Shown one piece after another: positions 1 to 7,671 of a DNA stretch of 64,000 nt. The stretch is from DAOUKH01 sp965219875. GTDB lineage: Bacteria > Chloroflexota > Dehalococcoidia > SHYB01. The notes beneath the pieces were generated by a model. The model saw nothing but the letters and a program-made list of their open reading frames with translations. It ran no database searches and was not told the origin of the DNA. The stretch spans positions 186,001 through 250,000 of the forward strand of contig CBDCOW010000005.1 in the NCBI GenBank assembly GCA_965219875.1. The letters are read 5' to 3'. Each line of letters begins with the position of its first letter. Position 1 is the first letter of the stretch. The position numbers and the translations under genes are program-made.

Positions 1-69
1 AGGCGGGTCTAGATACCCTTGCATAACCCAGCCTTGGGAGTGAGGGGATTGGCAGTGGGGAGGTCTTCC

Positions 70-107
70 CCCTCTCCCGCTGGGAGAGGGTTGGGGTGAG
101 GGCGGGG
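70..107. repeat. Dispersed palindromic repeat, copy 1
   Basis: A perfect 9-bp inverted repeat (CCCTCTCCC, 70-78, and GGGAGAGGG, 82-90, loop GCT) is followed by the tail TTGGGGTGAGGG. The same hairpin-plus-tail layout recurs near 48299, and a degenerate copy near 4493. All copies are intergenic. The rest of 1-304 holds no gene that I can support. Confidence 0.6.
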
Positions 108-162
108 GGAGGCGGGGTCTGCGCGACCTTGCCAGAGCCTGTGGCCCAAGGTTACGCAAAAG

Positions 163-200
163 TCCCTCTGGGGGAGATTGAGAGAGGGCACGCGCCGCAA
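163..200. repeat. Dispersed palindromic repeat, second type
   Basis: A CCCTCT / AGAGGG inverted repeat with GGGGGAG and TGAGAGAGGGCA between and after the arms. It closely resembles the sequence at 1998-2036, so the two copies flank the 305-1965 two-gene locus. No coding signal was seen here. Confidence 0.5.
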
Positions 201-304
201 GGCGCGCGGGGTGCCCACAGGGCGCCCCTTCCCACTTTGACACCGCGCCCCCGCTCCCCCTACCCTGAACCGCACCCTGACCCCCTTCATGGCGGAGGAC
301 TCCC

Positions 305-1396
305 GTGGCCGACGGCCCGCTCACTTCCCGGCGGCACGACATCGACGGCCTCGACGACGCCATCGAGCTATTCTTCGAGCGCGGCTGGACCGACGGCCTG
401 CCCATCGTCCCGCCGACGGAGGAAAAGGTCGCCGCGTTCGTCGACGCCTCGGGGCGTGGCCCCGCCGACGTCGTCGGCGAGTATCCCTCGCGGCGGCGCG
501 TCATCACTGTCGAGAAGGCCGCGATCAACGCCGTCATGGCGGGATGCAAGCCGGAGTACTTCCCCGTCGTCCTTGCCCTGCTCGAAGCGCTGTGCGACGA
601 GCGCAGCAGCATGCACGTCCCCAACGCCACCACCGGCGGCGCGGCGCTCGGCTTCATCGTCAACGGCCCCGTGATCGAGCGCCTGGGAATGAACTTCCGC
701 GGCAACGTCCTCGGCCCGGGGAACCGCGCCAACTCGACCATCGGGCGGGCGGTGCGACTCATCCAGATCAACGTGCTCGGCTCCGTTCCCGGCGCGGGCA
801 ACGAGGCCGAGCACCGCCCCATCCTCGACCGCGCCACCATCGGCCAGCCCGCCCGCTACGCCGGCTATCACATCGTCGAGAACGAGGTCGATTACCCCTC
901 GCTCAACCCGCTGCACGTCGAACGCGGCTACGGCCGCGAGCAGAGCGTCGTTACCCTCTTCTCCACCAACGGCCACGTCCAATACGGCCTCTCCGCGGCC
1001 CAAGACGCCGGCGAGACCATCGCCATGCTCTCCCAATACCTTCGCGGTTCGGGGAAGATGACCGCCGCCGGCTTCACCGTCGTCGTCATGCCGCCGGAAT
1101 GCGCCGATCACTTCGTGCGGGCCGGCTGGGCGAAGGCCGACATCCGCCAGGCCCTTTTCGAGAGCACCCGGCGGACCGTGCGATGGGCCAAGGAGAACGG
1201 CTGGGGCGTCAGCGGCGGTCTCGGCGAGCGCATCGGCTCTCCTGTGGTCGAGGGCGACGACGAGCGTTATGTCGCCGCCGGCGCCACCCCCGACGACATC
1301 CACATCGCCGTTTCCGGCGCCTACGCCGGCGCCTTCATCCACTGCCTCTTCCCCTACGGGGGCGCGCCCGTCTCGCGCGTCATCGAGGGCTACTAG
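305..1396 (+). CDS. Conserved hypothetical protein encoded with a UGSC selenoprotein
   Basis: A 363-residue soluble protein with no signal peptide or membrane segment. The GTG at 305 is the preferred start because GGAGG (294-298) sits 6 nt upstream; an ATG at 289 is in another frame. Visible conserved-looking stretches are a WTDGLPIVPP motif near residues 28-37, a glycine-rich TTGGAALGF segment near 107 and an NRANSTIGRA segment near 142. From memory, proteins with this DGLPxVPP start are found beside or fused to UGSC-motif proteins; I am only moderately sure. The next gene starts 38 nt downstream, so the two are probably co-transcribed and may act as partners. I cannot assign a reaction. Confidence 0.75.
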   Translation: MADGPLTSRRHDIDGLDDAIELFFERGWTDGLPIVPPTEEKVAAFVDASGRGPADVVGEYPSRRRVITVEKAAINAVMAGCKPEYFPVVLALLEALCDERSSMHVPNATTGGAALGFIVNGPVIERLGMNFRGNVLGPGNRANSTIGRAVRLIQINVLGSVPGAGNEAEHRPILDRATIGQPARYAGYHIVENEVDYPSLNPLHVERGYGREQSVVTLFSTNGHVQYGLSAAQDAGETIAMLSQYLRGSGKMTAAGFTVVVMPPECADHFVRAGWAKADIRQALFESTRRTVRWAKENGWGVSGGLGERIGSPVVEGDDERYVAAGATPDDIHIAVSGAYAGAFIHCLFPYGGAPVSRVIEGY

Positions 1397-1434
1397 GCTA
1401 TAATCGCAGCCAAGCGCCGCAAGGGAGGAACGCC

Positions 1435-1965
1435 ATGGTCGTAGCGCAGCGTCTCACGGTCCTGGAGCCGACGGCGGAGTCGATAGCCGAGATCGAAGGC
1501 CTGACGCCGCGGCTGCCCACCCTCGACGGCAAGACCATCGGCCTCTACAGCAACAGGAAGCTGAACGCCGACCGCCTCCTCGATATGGTGGAGGAGGAAC
1601 TGCGCGACCGCTACGAACTCGGCGGCGTGGTCCGCGGCGTCTATCAGGGCATGCGGGTGATGAAGCGCGGCGAGTGGCGCAACGTCGAGGACTGCGACGC
1701 CATCATTCTCACCCACGGCGACTGAGGCTCCTGCAGTTCGAGCGGTCTGCTCAACAGCATCGAAATCGAAAAGATGGGCGTCCCCTCCATGCTCATCGGC
1801 ACCGACCGGTTCCGCGACGTCTGCAAGGCGATGGCGAAGATCGGCGGCATCCCCGACATCGAATGGGCCGAAGTGGCCCATCCCCTAGGCAGCCTCACCG
1901 AAGAGCCGCTCCGCGAGCGCGCCAAGCTCGCCGTCGACCAGTTCGAGCGCATCGTCCTGAAGTAG
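1435..1965 (+). CDS. UGSC-family selenoprotein (in-frame TGA read as selenocysteine)
   Basis: Read through the TGA at 1723-1725, this gene encodes 176 residues with Sec97 in the motif Sec-Gly-Ser-Cys-Ser-Ser-Ser-Gly. The 96 residues before the TGA and the 79 after it lie in one frame and both look coding. The downstream part begins GSCSSSG, continues with an IEKMGVPSMLIGTDRF-like stretch and ends at TAG. ATG 1435 follows AGGGAGG with normal spacing. UGSC proteins are a known but functionally uncharacterised selenoprotein family, first noticed in marine metagenomes; cysteine-containing (CGSC) homologues are expected. The Sec/Cys pair suggests a thiol-redox role (inference). An automatic caller would split this gene in two. 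A plain nonsense mutation is less likely because the codon falls exactly at the family's Sec position and the reading frame is intact afterwards. Confidence 0.85.
1723..1755 (+). promoter_or_regulatory. Candidate bacterial SECIS element
   Basis: Immediately 3' of the TGA, GCAG (1733-1736) can pair with CTGC (1747-1750) around a 10-nt loop containing unpaired G residues. That is the distance at which bacterial SECIS hairpins lie. The stem is short and the structure was judged by eye only. Confidence 0.4.
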
Positions 1966-1997
1966 CCGACGGCGCGTCCCAACGCCTATCACCTTTA

Positions 1998-2036
1998 AAC
2001 CTCTCCCTCTCTGGGGGAGGCTGAGAGAGGGCAGGG
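1998..2036. repeat. Dispersed palindromic repeat, second type
   Basis: CCTCTCCCTCTC, then GGGGGAGG, then CTGAGAGAGGGCAGGGG forms an imperfect hairpin in the gap between the convergent selenoprotein and aconitase genes. It matches the copy at 163-200. It could serve as a bidirectional transcription stop, but no T-tract follows. Confidence 0.45.
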
Positions 2037-2050
2037 GCGGGGTCTCCCCC

Positions 2051-4318
2051 CTACTTCGCGTTTAGTGCGTTGAGGGCCGAGCCCGCCTTGAACCACGCGA
2101 TCTGCTCCTCGTTGAGGGTGTGGAGCAGCTCTACGGGCTGCGATGAGCCGTCGCTGTGGTGGAGGGTCGCCGTCACCGGCTTGCCCGGCGTGAGGTCGCT
2201 CAGCCCCGTGATGCTGATCTCGTCGTCCTCGCGGACCGCGTCGTAGTCGGCGGAGTCGGCGAAGGTGAACGGCAGGACGCCCTGCTTCTTGAGGTTCGAT
2301 TCGTGGATGCGGGCGAAGGCGCGCGTGATGATCGCCGCCGCGCCCAGGTGGCGCGGGCACATGGCGGCGTGCTCGCGGGAGCTACCCTCGCCGTAGTTCC
2401 AATCGCCGATGGCGACCCAACGCCTGCCGGCGGCGCCCAGGCCGCGCGCGACCTTGGGGAAGGGGACACCGGTCTCGCCGGTAAGCGGGTCCCGCCCCTG
2501 GCCGGTCTCGCCGGTGAAGGCGTTGATCGCGCCGAGGAAGGCGTTGTCGCTGATTTTGTCGAGGTGGCCGCGGTAGGCGAGCCACGGGCCGGCGGGGGAG
2601 ATGTGGTCGGTGGTGCACTTACCCTTGGCCTTGAGCAGCACGGTAAGCCGCTCGAAGTCGCCGCCGTCCCAAGCGGGGAAGGGCGTCAGGATTTGCAGGC
2701 GGCCGCTATCGGGCGACACATGCACCTCGACGGACGAACCGTCGTCCGGAGGCGCCACGAATCCCTGCTCGTCGCGGAGGAATCCATTGGCGGGTACTTC
2801 CGGGGCCGGCGCGGGCGCTTCGAGCATGAAGGGCCCGTCTTTGCCTTCCAGCGTGTCGGTGAGCGGATTGAAAGAGAGGCTGCCCGCTAGGGCGTAGGCC
2901 ATGACGATCTCCGGGCTGGCGATGAAGGACATCGTCTCGGCGTTGCCGTCGTTGCGCTTGGGGAAGTTGCGGTTGAACGACGAGATGATGCTATTGCGCT
3001 CGCCGGGGGCGATGTCGCTCCGCTTCCACTGGCCGATACACGGGCCACAGGCGTTGGCCAGCACCGTGGCGTCGACCGATTGGAGGACCTCCATTTGCCG
3101 GTCGCGTTCGATGGTGGCGCGCACCTGCTCCGAACCCGGCGTCACCAGGAACGAGGTCTTGACCTTGGCGCCGTGGTCCCGCGCCTGCGCGGCGACGTCG
3201 GCGGTGCGGGCGATGTCTTCATAGGAGGAGTTGGTGCAGCTTCCCACCAACGCCGCCGAGATGTTGTCGGCGTAGCCTTGCGCGGCCACGTCCTCGGCGA
3301 GCTTCGAGACGGGGCGCGCCAAGTCGGGTGTGTGCGGCCCGACGACGTGCGGCTCGAGCTTCGAGAGGTCGATCTCGACGACCAAGTCGTAGTACTTCTC
3401 CGGGTCGGCCTCCGCCGCCTCGTCGGCCCGGAGGATGTCCGCGTTCTCCTCGGCCACGGCCGCGAGGGCGGAGCGCTCCGTCGCCTCAAGGTACGTCGCC
3501 ATACGCCGGTCGTAGGGGAAGATGGAGCACGTCGCGCCGAGCTCAGCCCCCATGTTGCAGATCGTCGCCTTGCCGGTGCAGCTGATGCGCTCCGCGCCGG
3601 GGCCGAAGTACTCGATGACGCGGTTGGTGCCGCCCGCCACCGTCAGCAGCCCGCAGAGGTAGAGGATCACGTCCTTGGGCGCCGTCCAGCCGCTGGGCGC
3701 GCCGGTGAGCTTGACGCCGACGACGTTGGGGTGGAGCACCTCCCAGGGGAAGTCCGCCAGCACGTCGACGGCGTCGGCGCCGCCCACGCCGGCCGCGAAC
3801 ATGCCGAGGCCGCCGGCATTCGGCGTGTGAGAGTCCGTCCCGATCATCATGCCGCCGGGGAAGGCGTAGTTCTCCAGCACAACTTGGTGGATGATGCCCG
3901 AGCCCGGCTTCCAGAAGCCCGCGCCGTAGCGCTGGGCCACGGAATTCAGGAACGCATAGACCTCGTTGTTCTCCTCCTCGGCCGCCGCCAGGTCCTGCCG
4001 CGCGCCGGTGCGGGCCTGGATCAGATGGTCGCAGTGGATCGTCGTGGGAACGGCGACGGCGTCCTTGCCCGCGAGCATGAACTGCAACAGCGCCATCTGC
4101 GCCGTCGCGTCCTGCATCGCGACCCGGTCCGGCTTCAGTTGGAGATAGCTCTGGCCGGCGACCAGCTCCTGACCCCGCGGATCGTCCAGGTGGCCGTAGA
4201 GGATCTTCTCCGTCAGGTTGAGGGGCCGGCCCAGCCGTGCGCGGACAATATCGAGATTGGCGCGGGTCCTCGCGTACGACGACGCCACAAGATCGGGGGT
4301 GGACTCAATCGCGACCAT
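2051..4318 (-). CDS. Aconitate hydratase (mitochondrial-type aconitase)
   Basis: A 755-residue enzyme interconverting citrate and isocitrate in the TCA cycle. The three Cys ligands of the [4Fe-4S] cluster are visible: one in GSCTNSS near residue 359 and two in NACGPCIGQW near 421-424. The N-terminal DRVAMQDATAQMALLQF stretch and the C-terminal swivel-domain signature YGEGSSREHAA are typical, and the length fits the mitochondrial-type family. I chose the ATG at 4318, which has GGAGGAG just upstream; a TTG four codons earlier lies inside that ribosome-binding site. It stands alone, convergent with the selenoprotein locus. Confidence 0.95.
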   Translation of the reverse strand: MVAIESTPDLVASSYARTRANLDIVRARLGRPLNLTEKILYGHLDDPRGQELVAGQSYLQLKPDRVAMQDATAQMALLQFMLAGKDAVAVPTTIHCDHLIQARTGARQDLAAAEEENNEVYAFLNSVAQRYGAGFWKPGSGIIHQVVLENYAFPGGMMIGTDSHTPNAGGLGMFAAGVGGADAVDVLADFPWEVLHPNVVGVKLTGAPSGWTAPKDVILYLCGLLTVAGGTNRVIEYFGPGAERISCTGKATICNMGAELGATCSIFPYDRRMATYLEATERSALAAVAEENADILRADEAAEADPEKYYDLVVEIDLSKLEPHVVGPHTPDLARPVSKLAEDVAAQGYADNISAALVGSCTNSSYEDIARTADVAAQARDHGAKVKTSFLVTPGSEQVRATIERDRQMEVLQSVDATVLANACGPCIGQWKRSDIAPGERNSIISSFNRNFPKRNDGNAETMSFIASPEIVMAYALAGSLSFNPLTDTLEGKDGPFMLEAPAPAPEVPANGFLRDEQGFVAPPDDGSSVEVHVSPDSGRLQILTPFPAWDGGDFERLTVLLKAKGKCTTDHISPAGPWLAYRGHLDKISDNAFLGAINAFTGETGQGRDPLTGETGVPFPKVARGLGAAGRRWVAIGDWNYGEGSSREHAAMCPRHLGAAAIITRAFARIHESNLKKQGVLPFTFADSADYDAVREDDEISITGLSDLTPGKPVTATLHHSDGSSQPVELLHTLNEEQIAWFKAGSALNALNAK

Positions 4319-4492
4319 CTTCTCCTCCAATCAATTCAGCCCAGCGCAGCCCTTGGTCTGGGACCGGAGCGCGGGGCTTCCAAGAAAACGGGCGCCATCT
4401 CGCAGGTATGGCGCCCCTCGGGCTCAATCGCTCAGCGCCGCGCTCCGCACACGCGCCCTCGCTCCCGCCCTCGCAGGGGACGGCCCTTCTTA

Positions 4493-4530
4493 CCTCTCCG
4501 GGTGGGGAAGGGTTGGAGTGAGAGAAGGCG
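4493..4530. repeat. Dispersed palindromic repeat, degenerate copy
   Basis: CCTCTCCGGGTGGGGAAGG followed by GTTGGAGTGAGAGAAGG resembles the hairpin-plus-tail repeat at 70-107. It lies in the 242-bp gap between the aconitase start and the ferredoxin stop; nothing else was recognised in that gap. Confidence 0.4.
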
Positions 4531-4560
4531 AGCCGTCCGGCGCGCCGGCGGCGCGCCACG

Positions 4561-4818
4561 CTACTCGAAGTACTTCTTATTGATCTCGATGTAGTTCTTC
4601 CACTGGTCCGGCGTCGCGTCCTCTTCGAAGATCGCGTTCACCGGGCACACCGGCTCGCAGGCAGCGCAGTCGATGCACTCGTCAGGGTTGATGTAGAGCA
4701 TTTCCACGTCGTCGAACTCGGGGTCGCCCTGGCGTGGGTGAATGCAATCGACCGGGCAGACCTCGACACAGGCATGGTCCTTAACCCCGATGCACGGCTC
4801 AGTAATGATGTACGCCAT
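4561..4818 (-). CDS. fdxA: 7Fe ferredoxin (3Fe-4S / 4Fe-4S)
   Basis: An 85-residue electron carrier. It begins MAYIITEPC and shows both cluster motifs: C-x7-C-x3-CP for the 3Fe-4S cluster in the N-terminal 20 residues and C-x2-C-x2-C-x3-CP for the 4Fe-4S cluster near residues 49-60. The ATG at 4818 is preceded by GGAAGGGG about 10 nt upstream. The reading frame is open upstream into the amidase gene, but only because of a frameshift there (see the amidase entry), so this is a separate small protein and not the C-terminus of a fusion. It is probably co-transcribed with the amidase. Confidence 0.9.
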   Translation of the reverse strand: MAYIITEPCIGVKDHACVEVCPVDCIHPRQGDPEFDDVEMLYINPDECIDCAACEPVCPVNAIFEEDATPDQWKNYIEINKKYFE

Positions 4819-4969
4819 CCGATGAGAACCCCTTCCGACTGTAAGGTGATGTCCGCGTACCAGTGTATATGCTGGCATCGCCACGCAGCAAGGGTTGCGG
4901 CGGAGTTGGGGCGCCCAAATGGCATCAAGGCCGGGCCGTCGCATGGCCTCGCCGCGGAGCCGCCCTAGC

Positions 4970-6384
4970 TCACAGATTGGGGCGGCGCTCGTGCCAGTCA
5001 GTCGCGACTGAAACGCGAAGCCCGCGTTCAGGACCGTCTGCTCCTCGAACGGTCTTCCCCCAATATGCAGTCCAACCGAGGTGCTCACTGAATTGAAGCC
5101 GCACGGCACCGTCATTGCCGGTAGCGCGGTCAGGCTGTGCGGCGTTGTAAAGGACCTGGAACCGAACTGCCGCGCGATAACGTCCTCTTTGCTCTCGAAG
5201 ACGACCTTTTCAGCCGCAAGCGTGGCCGGCGGTCCAAACGACATCGGCGAGATCAAGACGTCCACCCCTTCGAGCGCCGCCATCATCTGGCTGCGCAGCA
5301 GCCCTCGGGCCCGCTGCGCCACGTTGTACAGACCGGCGGACACGAGCGAGGCCGACATGAGCCGCGCCCTCGTCGCGGAATCGTAGTCGTGCGGCCGCTC
5401 CCGAATGGAATCGAAGTGCACGTGCGCGCCGTCGGTATCGCAAATGGCCACGAAGATCGGTGCGGCCAGCCCGATCAGTGGTATGGAGACCTCTTCGACG
5501 GACGCGGCGAGCTTCTCGAACACTCGTACGCCCTCCGCGAACGCAGATCGGACGCCCACATCGGCCGACTCAGGCGGGACCAACTCCCGGACGACTCCGA
5601 CCCGCATATCCCCGACGTCGCTTCGCAGCGCGCTTCTGTAGTCCGGCACCGGTAAGGCGCTCGTCGGATCGCGGGGATCGTGCCCGGCAATTGCCTGTAA
5701 CAACAGCGCGCAGTCTTCCGCCGTGCGGCCCATGGGAGAGGCGCAGTCCATCGACCAAGACATGGGGAACGTCCCGTGCCGGCTGACACGGCCATGTGTC
5801 GGACGTATGGCGGTGATCCCGCATGCCGCCGCGGGAATCCTCCCCGAGCCTCCCGTATCCTCTCCGATGGCAGCGGCGCAAATCGACGCGGCAACCGCGA
5901 CTCCCGAACCGCTGCTGGAGTGGCCGGGGATCCGCTCCAAGTCCCAGGGGTTGCGAGGGTTCCCATACGGATGCTCGCGGGTGCCGCCCATGGCGAACTC
6001 CGCCATGTTGTGCTTGCCGAGCACGATTGCGCCCGCATCCCTCAGCCGGCCGACGATGGTCGCATCTTCATCCGGCGTCAGGTCAGCATGGATTCTGGAG
6101 CCTCCGGTAGTGCGAACGCCCTTCGTGTAGAACTGGTCCTTCAAGCCGATGGGAATCCCATGAAGCGGCCCCCGATACCGGCCGCTCGCGATCTCCTCCT
6201 CGGCCGTTCGCGCCTCGGCCAGGGCCGATTCCCGGCAGACGGTGATGTAAGCGTGCAGCCGGTCGTTGAGCCGGTCGATGCGGTCCAGGTACGCCTCGAC
6301 CAGCACGACCGGGGATACCTCCCGCCGTTCGATGAGGGAGGCCTGGCGCGCTACCGTCTCGAACACCAACTCCTTGTCAGCCAT
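4970..6384 (-). pseudogene. Amidase-signature hydrolase with a 1-nt frameshift near its 3' end
   Basis: An amidase-signature protein (GatA/AtzF-like superfamily) of about 471 residues hydrolysing an unknown amide. Catalytic Lys (in GIPIGLKDQF), the cis-Ser in GHSSSGSG and the nucleophile Ser in DTGGSGR are all present. ATG 6384 has GGAGG upstream. The normal family ending, a TDWHERRPNL-like tail with stop TGA at 4970-4972, is present but one frame off; a single missing base near 5007 makes the frame miss this stop and run on through the ferredoxin gene, mimicking a 607-residue amidase-ferredoxin fusion. Only the last dozen or so native residues are affected, so the error may be in the assembly and the gene may be functional. 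Confidence 0.75.
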
Positions 6385-6398
6385 GCGTCCTCCGGGGA

Positions 6399-6605
6399 TC
6401 AAACGTCAAAGAGCGGACGTGGGTCGATCGAGCTGAGGCTGTCCCTATCGAGCTTGCCGAGCTCCTGCATGAGCGCGGTGAAGCGGAAGGTGACCTCAGG
6501 CAAGACGTCGTCCGGGATGTCCAGGCCGAGGCCCTTGGCGAGGGCGCGGACATCGTCTCCGGTCAAATCGATCGGCAACTGAGACGGAACGGCGTCCTGG
6601 CTCAA
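6399..6605 (-). CDS. Small AtzG/GatC-like accessory subunit
   Basis: A 68-residue acidic helical protein directly upstream of the amidase, with a 14-nt gap. Features such as ALAKGLGLDIPDDVLPEVTFRF and ALMQELGKLD resemble the AtzG-like (DUF4089) small subunits that accompany amidase-signature enzymes, as GatC accompanies GatA. Position and size support a heterodimeric amidase; the family assignment is by pattern only. It is the first gene of the amidase-ferredoxin operon. Confidence 0.6.
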   Translation of the reverse strand: MSQDAVPSQLPIDLTGDDVRALAKGLGLDIPDDVLPEVTFRFTALMQELGKLDRDSLSSIDPRPLFDV

Positions 6606-6706
6606 GGCTGCCTCCTATGGAACCCAACGGAATGACTCTTTCGCCTGCGCATCAAGCGCCACGAGGCGGGTAGTTGTCAAGCCACCCCCCAGCCACCCTC
6701 ACCGGC

Positions 6707-6983
6707 ATTCGTGGGTCACTGGAATTCGAGGGCGTTTTCCTACTCTGCGAAGTAAACGTCGGAGAGAGGCGGAAGGACCATCTCCCTCCGCGGAGCCATT
6801 TCCTAATTCGGTGGAGCGTTCTCTGCTGCCTGAGCGAGAACCTGCATGACGGGGGCGAGGGTCTTGGCAGGCTAGGCCTGCACGAGAAGAAAGCACGAGA
6901 GATCCGCTTAGCGGCGGGTCTGACGCACACACGCCGCCTCTGAGAAAAACGCGATCGGCGTTGTCTACGAAATCCGGCGCCGG
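6707..6983 (+). pseudogene. C-terminal remnant of a SAM-dependent methyltransferase
   Basis: About 75 codons align with the ends of the methyltransferases at 16666 and 21049. The phrases EGVFLLCEVNVGER and CLSENLHDGGEGLGRLGL match their C-terminal thirds. In place of the conserved Trp after RRL there is a TGA (6941-6943), and a frame change follows, after which VVYEIRR reappears in another frame. The SAM-binding and winged-helix domains are missing. It lies convergent to the HbpS-like gene, the same arrangement as the intact methyltransferase at 21049 and the HbpS remnant at 22118. Confidence 0.8.
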
Positions 6984-7379
6984 CTAGAGTGCCTCTGCAG
7001 CCGCGTCGGCGATGTCCACGTCGACGCCGCCTCTGGCTCCACCGACTCCAACCGCTCCCACGACAATGCCGTCCTTCTTAAGAGGGACCGCTCCAGCAGC
7101 CGCAACCATACCGCCCCCCGCTGCCTCCATGATCCCCTTCATGATAGGCGTTTCGGCGATCTTCTCCAGGGACTCCGTCCGGCCGCCGAACGCCGACGAC
7201 AGCACCGCCTTTCCGATGGCGCCGTAGATTGAGGCCCAGACGCCCTCGTCCATCCGCCCAAATGCGATAAGCCGCCCGCCTGTGTCAACGACGGCCACGC
7301 TGACCTCGAAGTCCAACTCTTGAGCCTTCTTGATGGCGGCCTCAATTACCCGATTCGCTTCGTCGAGAGTAAGGGACAT
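6984..7379 (-). CDS. HbpS/GlcG-like protein
   Basis: A 131-residue cytoplasmic protein of the HbpS/GlcG family (often annotated heme-binding or GlcG). It shows the family pattern ANRVIEAAIKKAQEL at the N-terminus, VAVVDTGGRLIAFGRMD near residue 28, and a glycine-rich IVVGAVGVGGA segment near the C-terminus. ATG 7379 is preceded by GAGGAGG. Members often sit in catabolic operons as small accessory proteins; the molecular role here is unknown. A second intact homologue is at 30742 and a deleted one at 22118. Confidence 0.85.
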   Translation of the reverse strand: MSLTLDEANRVIEAAIKKAQELDFEVSVAVVDTGGRLIAFGRMDEGVWASIYGAIGKAVLSSAFGGRTESLEKIAETPIMKGIMEAAGGGMVAAAGAVPLKKDGIVVGAVGVGGARGGVDVDIADAAAEAL

Positions 7380-7671
7380 GCACAAGCCTCCTCTGCACGC
7401 ATGACGGCCCATTCTAGCAGATGCCCGTCGGTGTACGAGCGGGTAAAAGCGACTCCATAGCGCTGTGCGAGAATCTGGCCGACGGGTCGCGCCGGAATGA
7501 CCCGCCGTTTCGCGCGCAGACAGTCGCCCGATCCGGGGTTCAACACACCGGCCCAGAATGAATTTCGGTTTGACAATGACGCTTGGCGCCAGTACGGTGA
7601 CCCGGCATTAACTTGATTGGAAACGCCCTCATGTCGAGCGTTCGGCATTCGATCGTCGAAGGAGGCCCTGA

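Noticed and set aside
289..1725. A 478-codon arginine-rich open frame spanning most of the first gene
   Set aside because: Only its last 97 codons (from ATG 1435) are real, as the first part of the selenoprotein. The rest is a +2 shadow of the 305-1396 gene with very high Arg content typical of GC-rich shadow frames.
3080..4594. A 504-codon plus-strand open frame opposite aconitase
   Set aside because: Antisense shadow of a well-supported aconitase gene; composition is Arg/Val/Gly-rich without any family pattern.
4561..6384. A natural amidase-ferredoxin fusion protein
   Set aside because: The family-typical amidase ending and stop exist one frame off, and the ferredoxin has its own start with a ribosome-binding site, so the fusion is caused by a single-base deletion.
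6941..6943. A second selenocysteine TGA in the methyltransferase remnant
   Set aside because: Homologues have Trp (TGG) there and the frame is lost right after it; this is decay.
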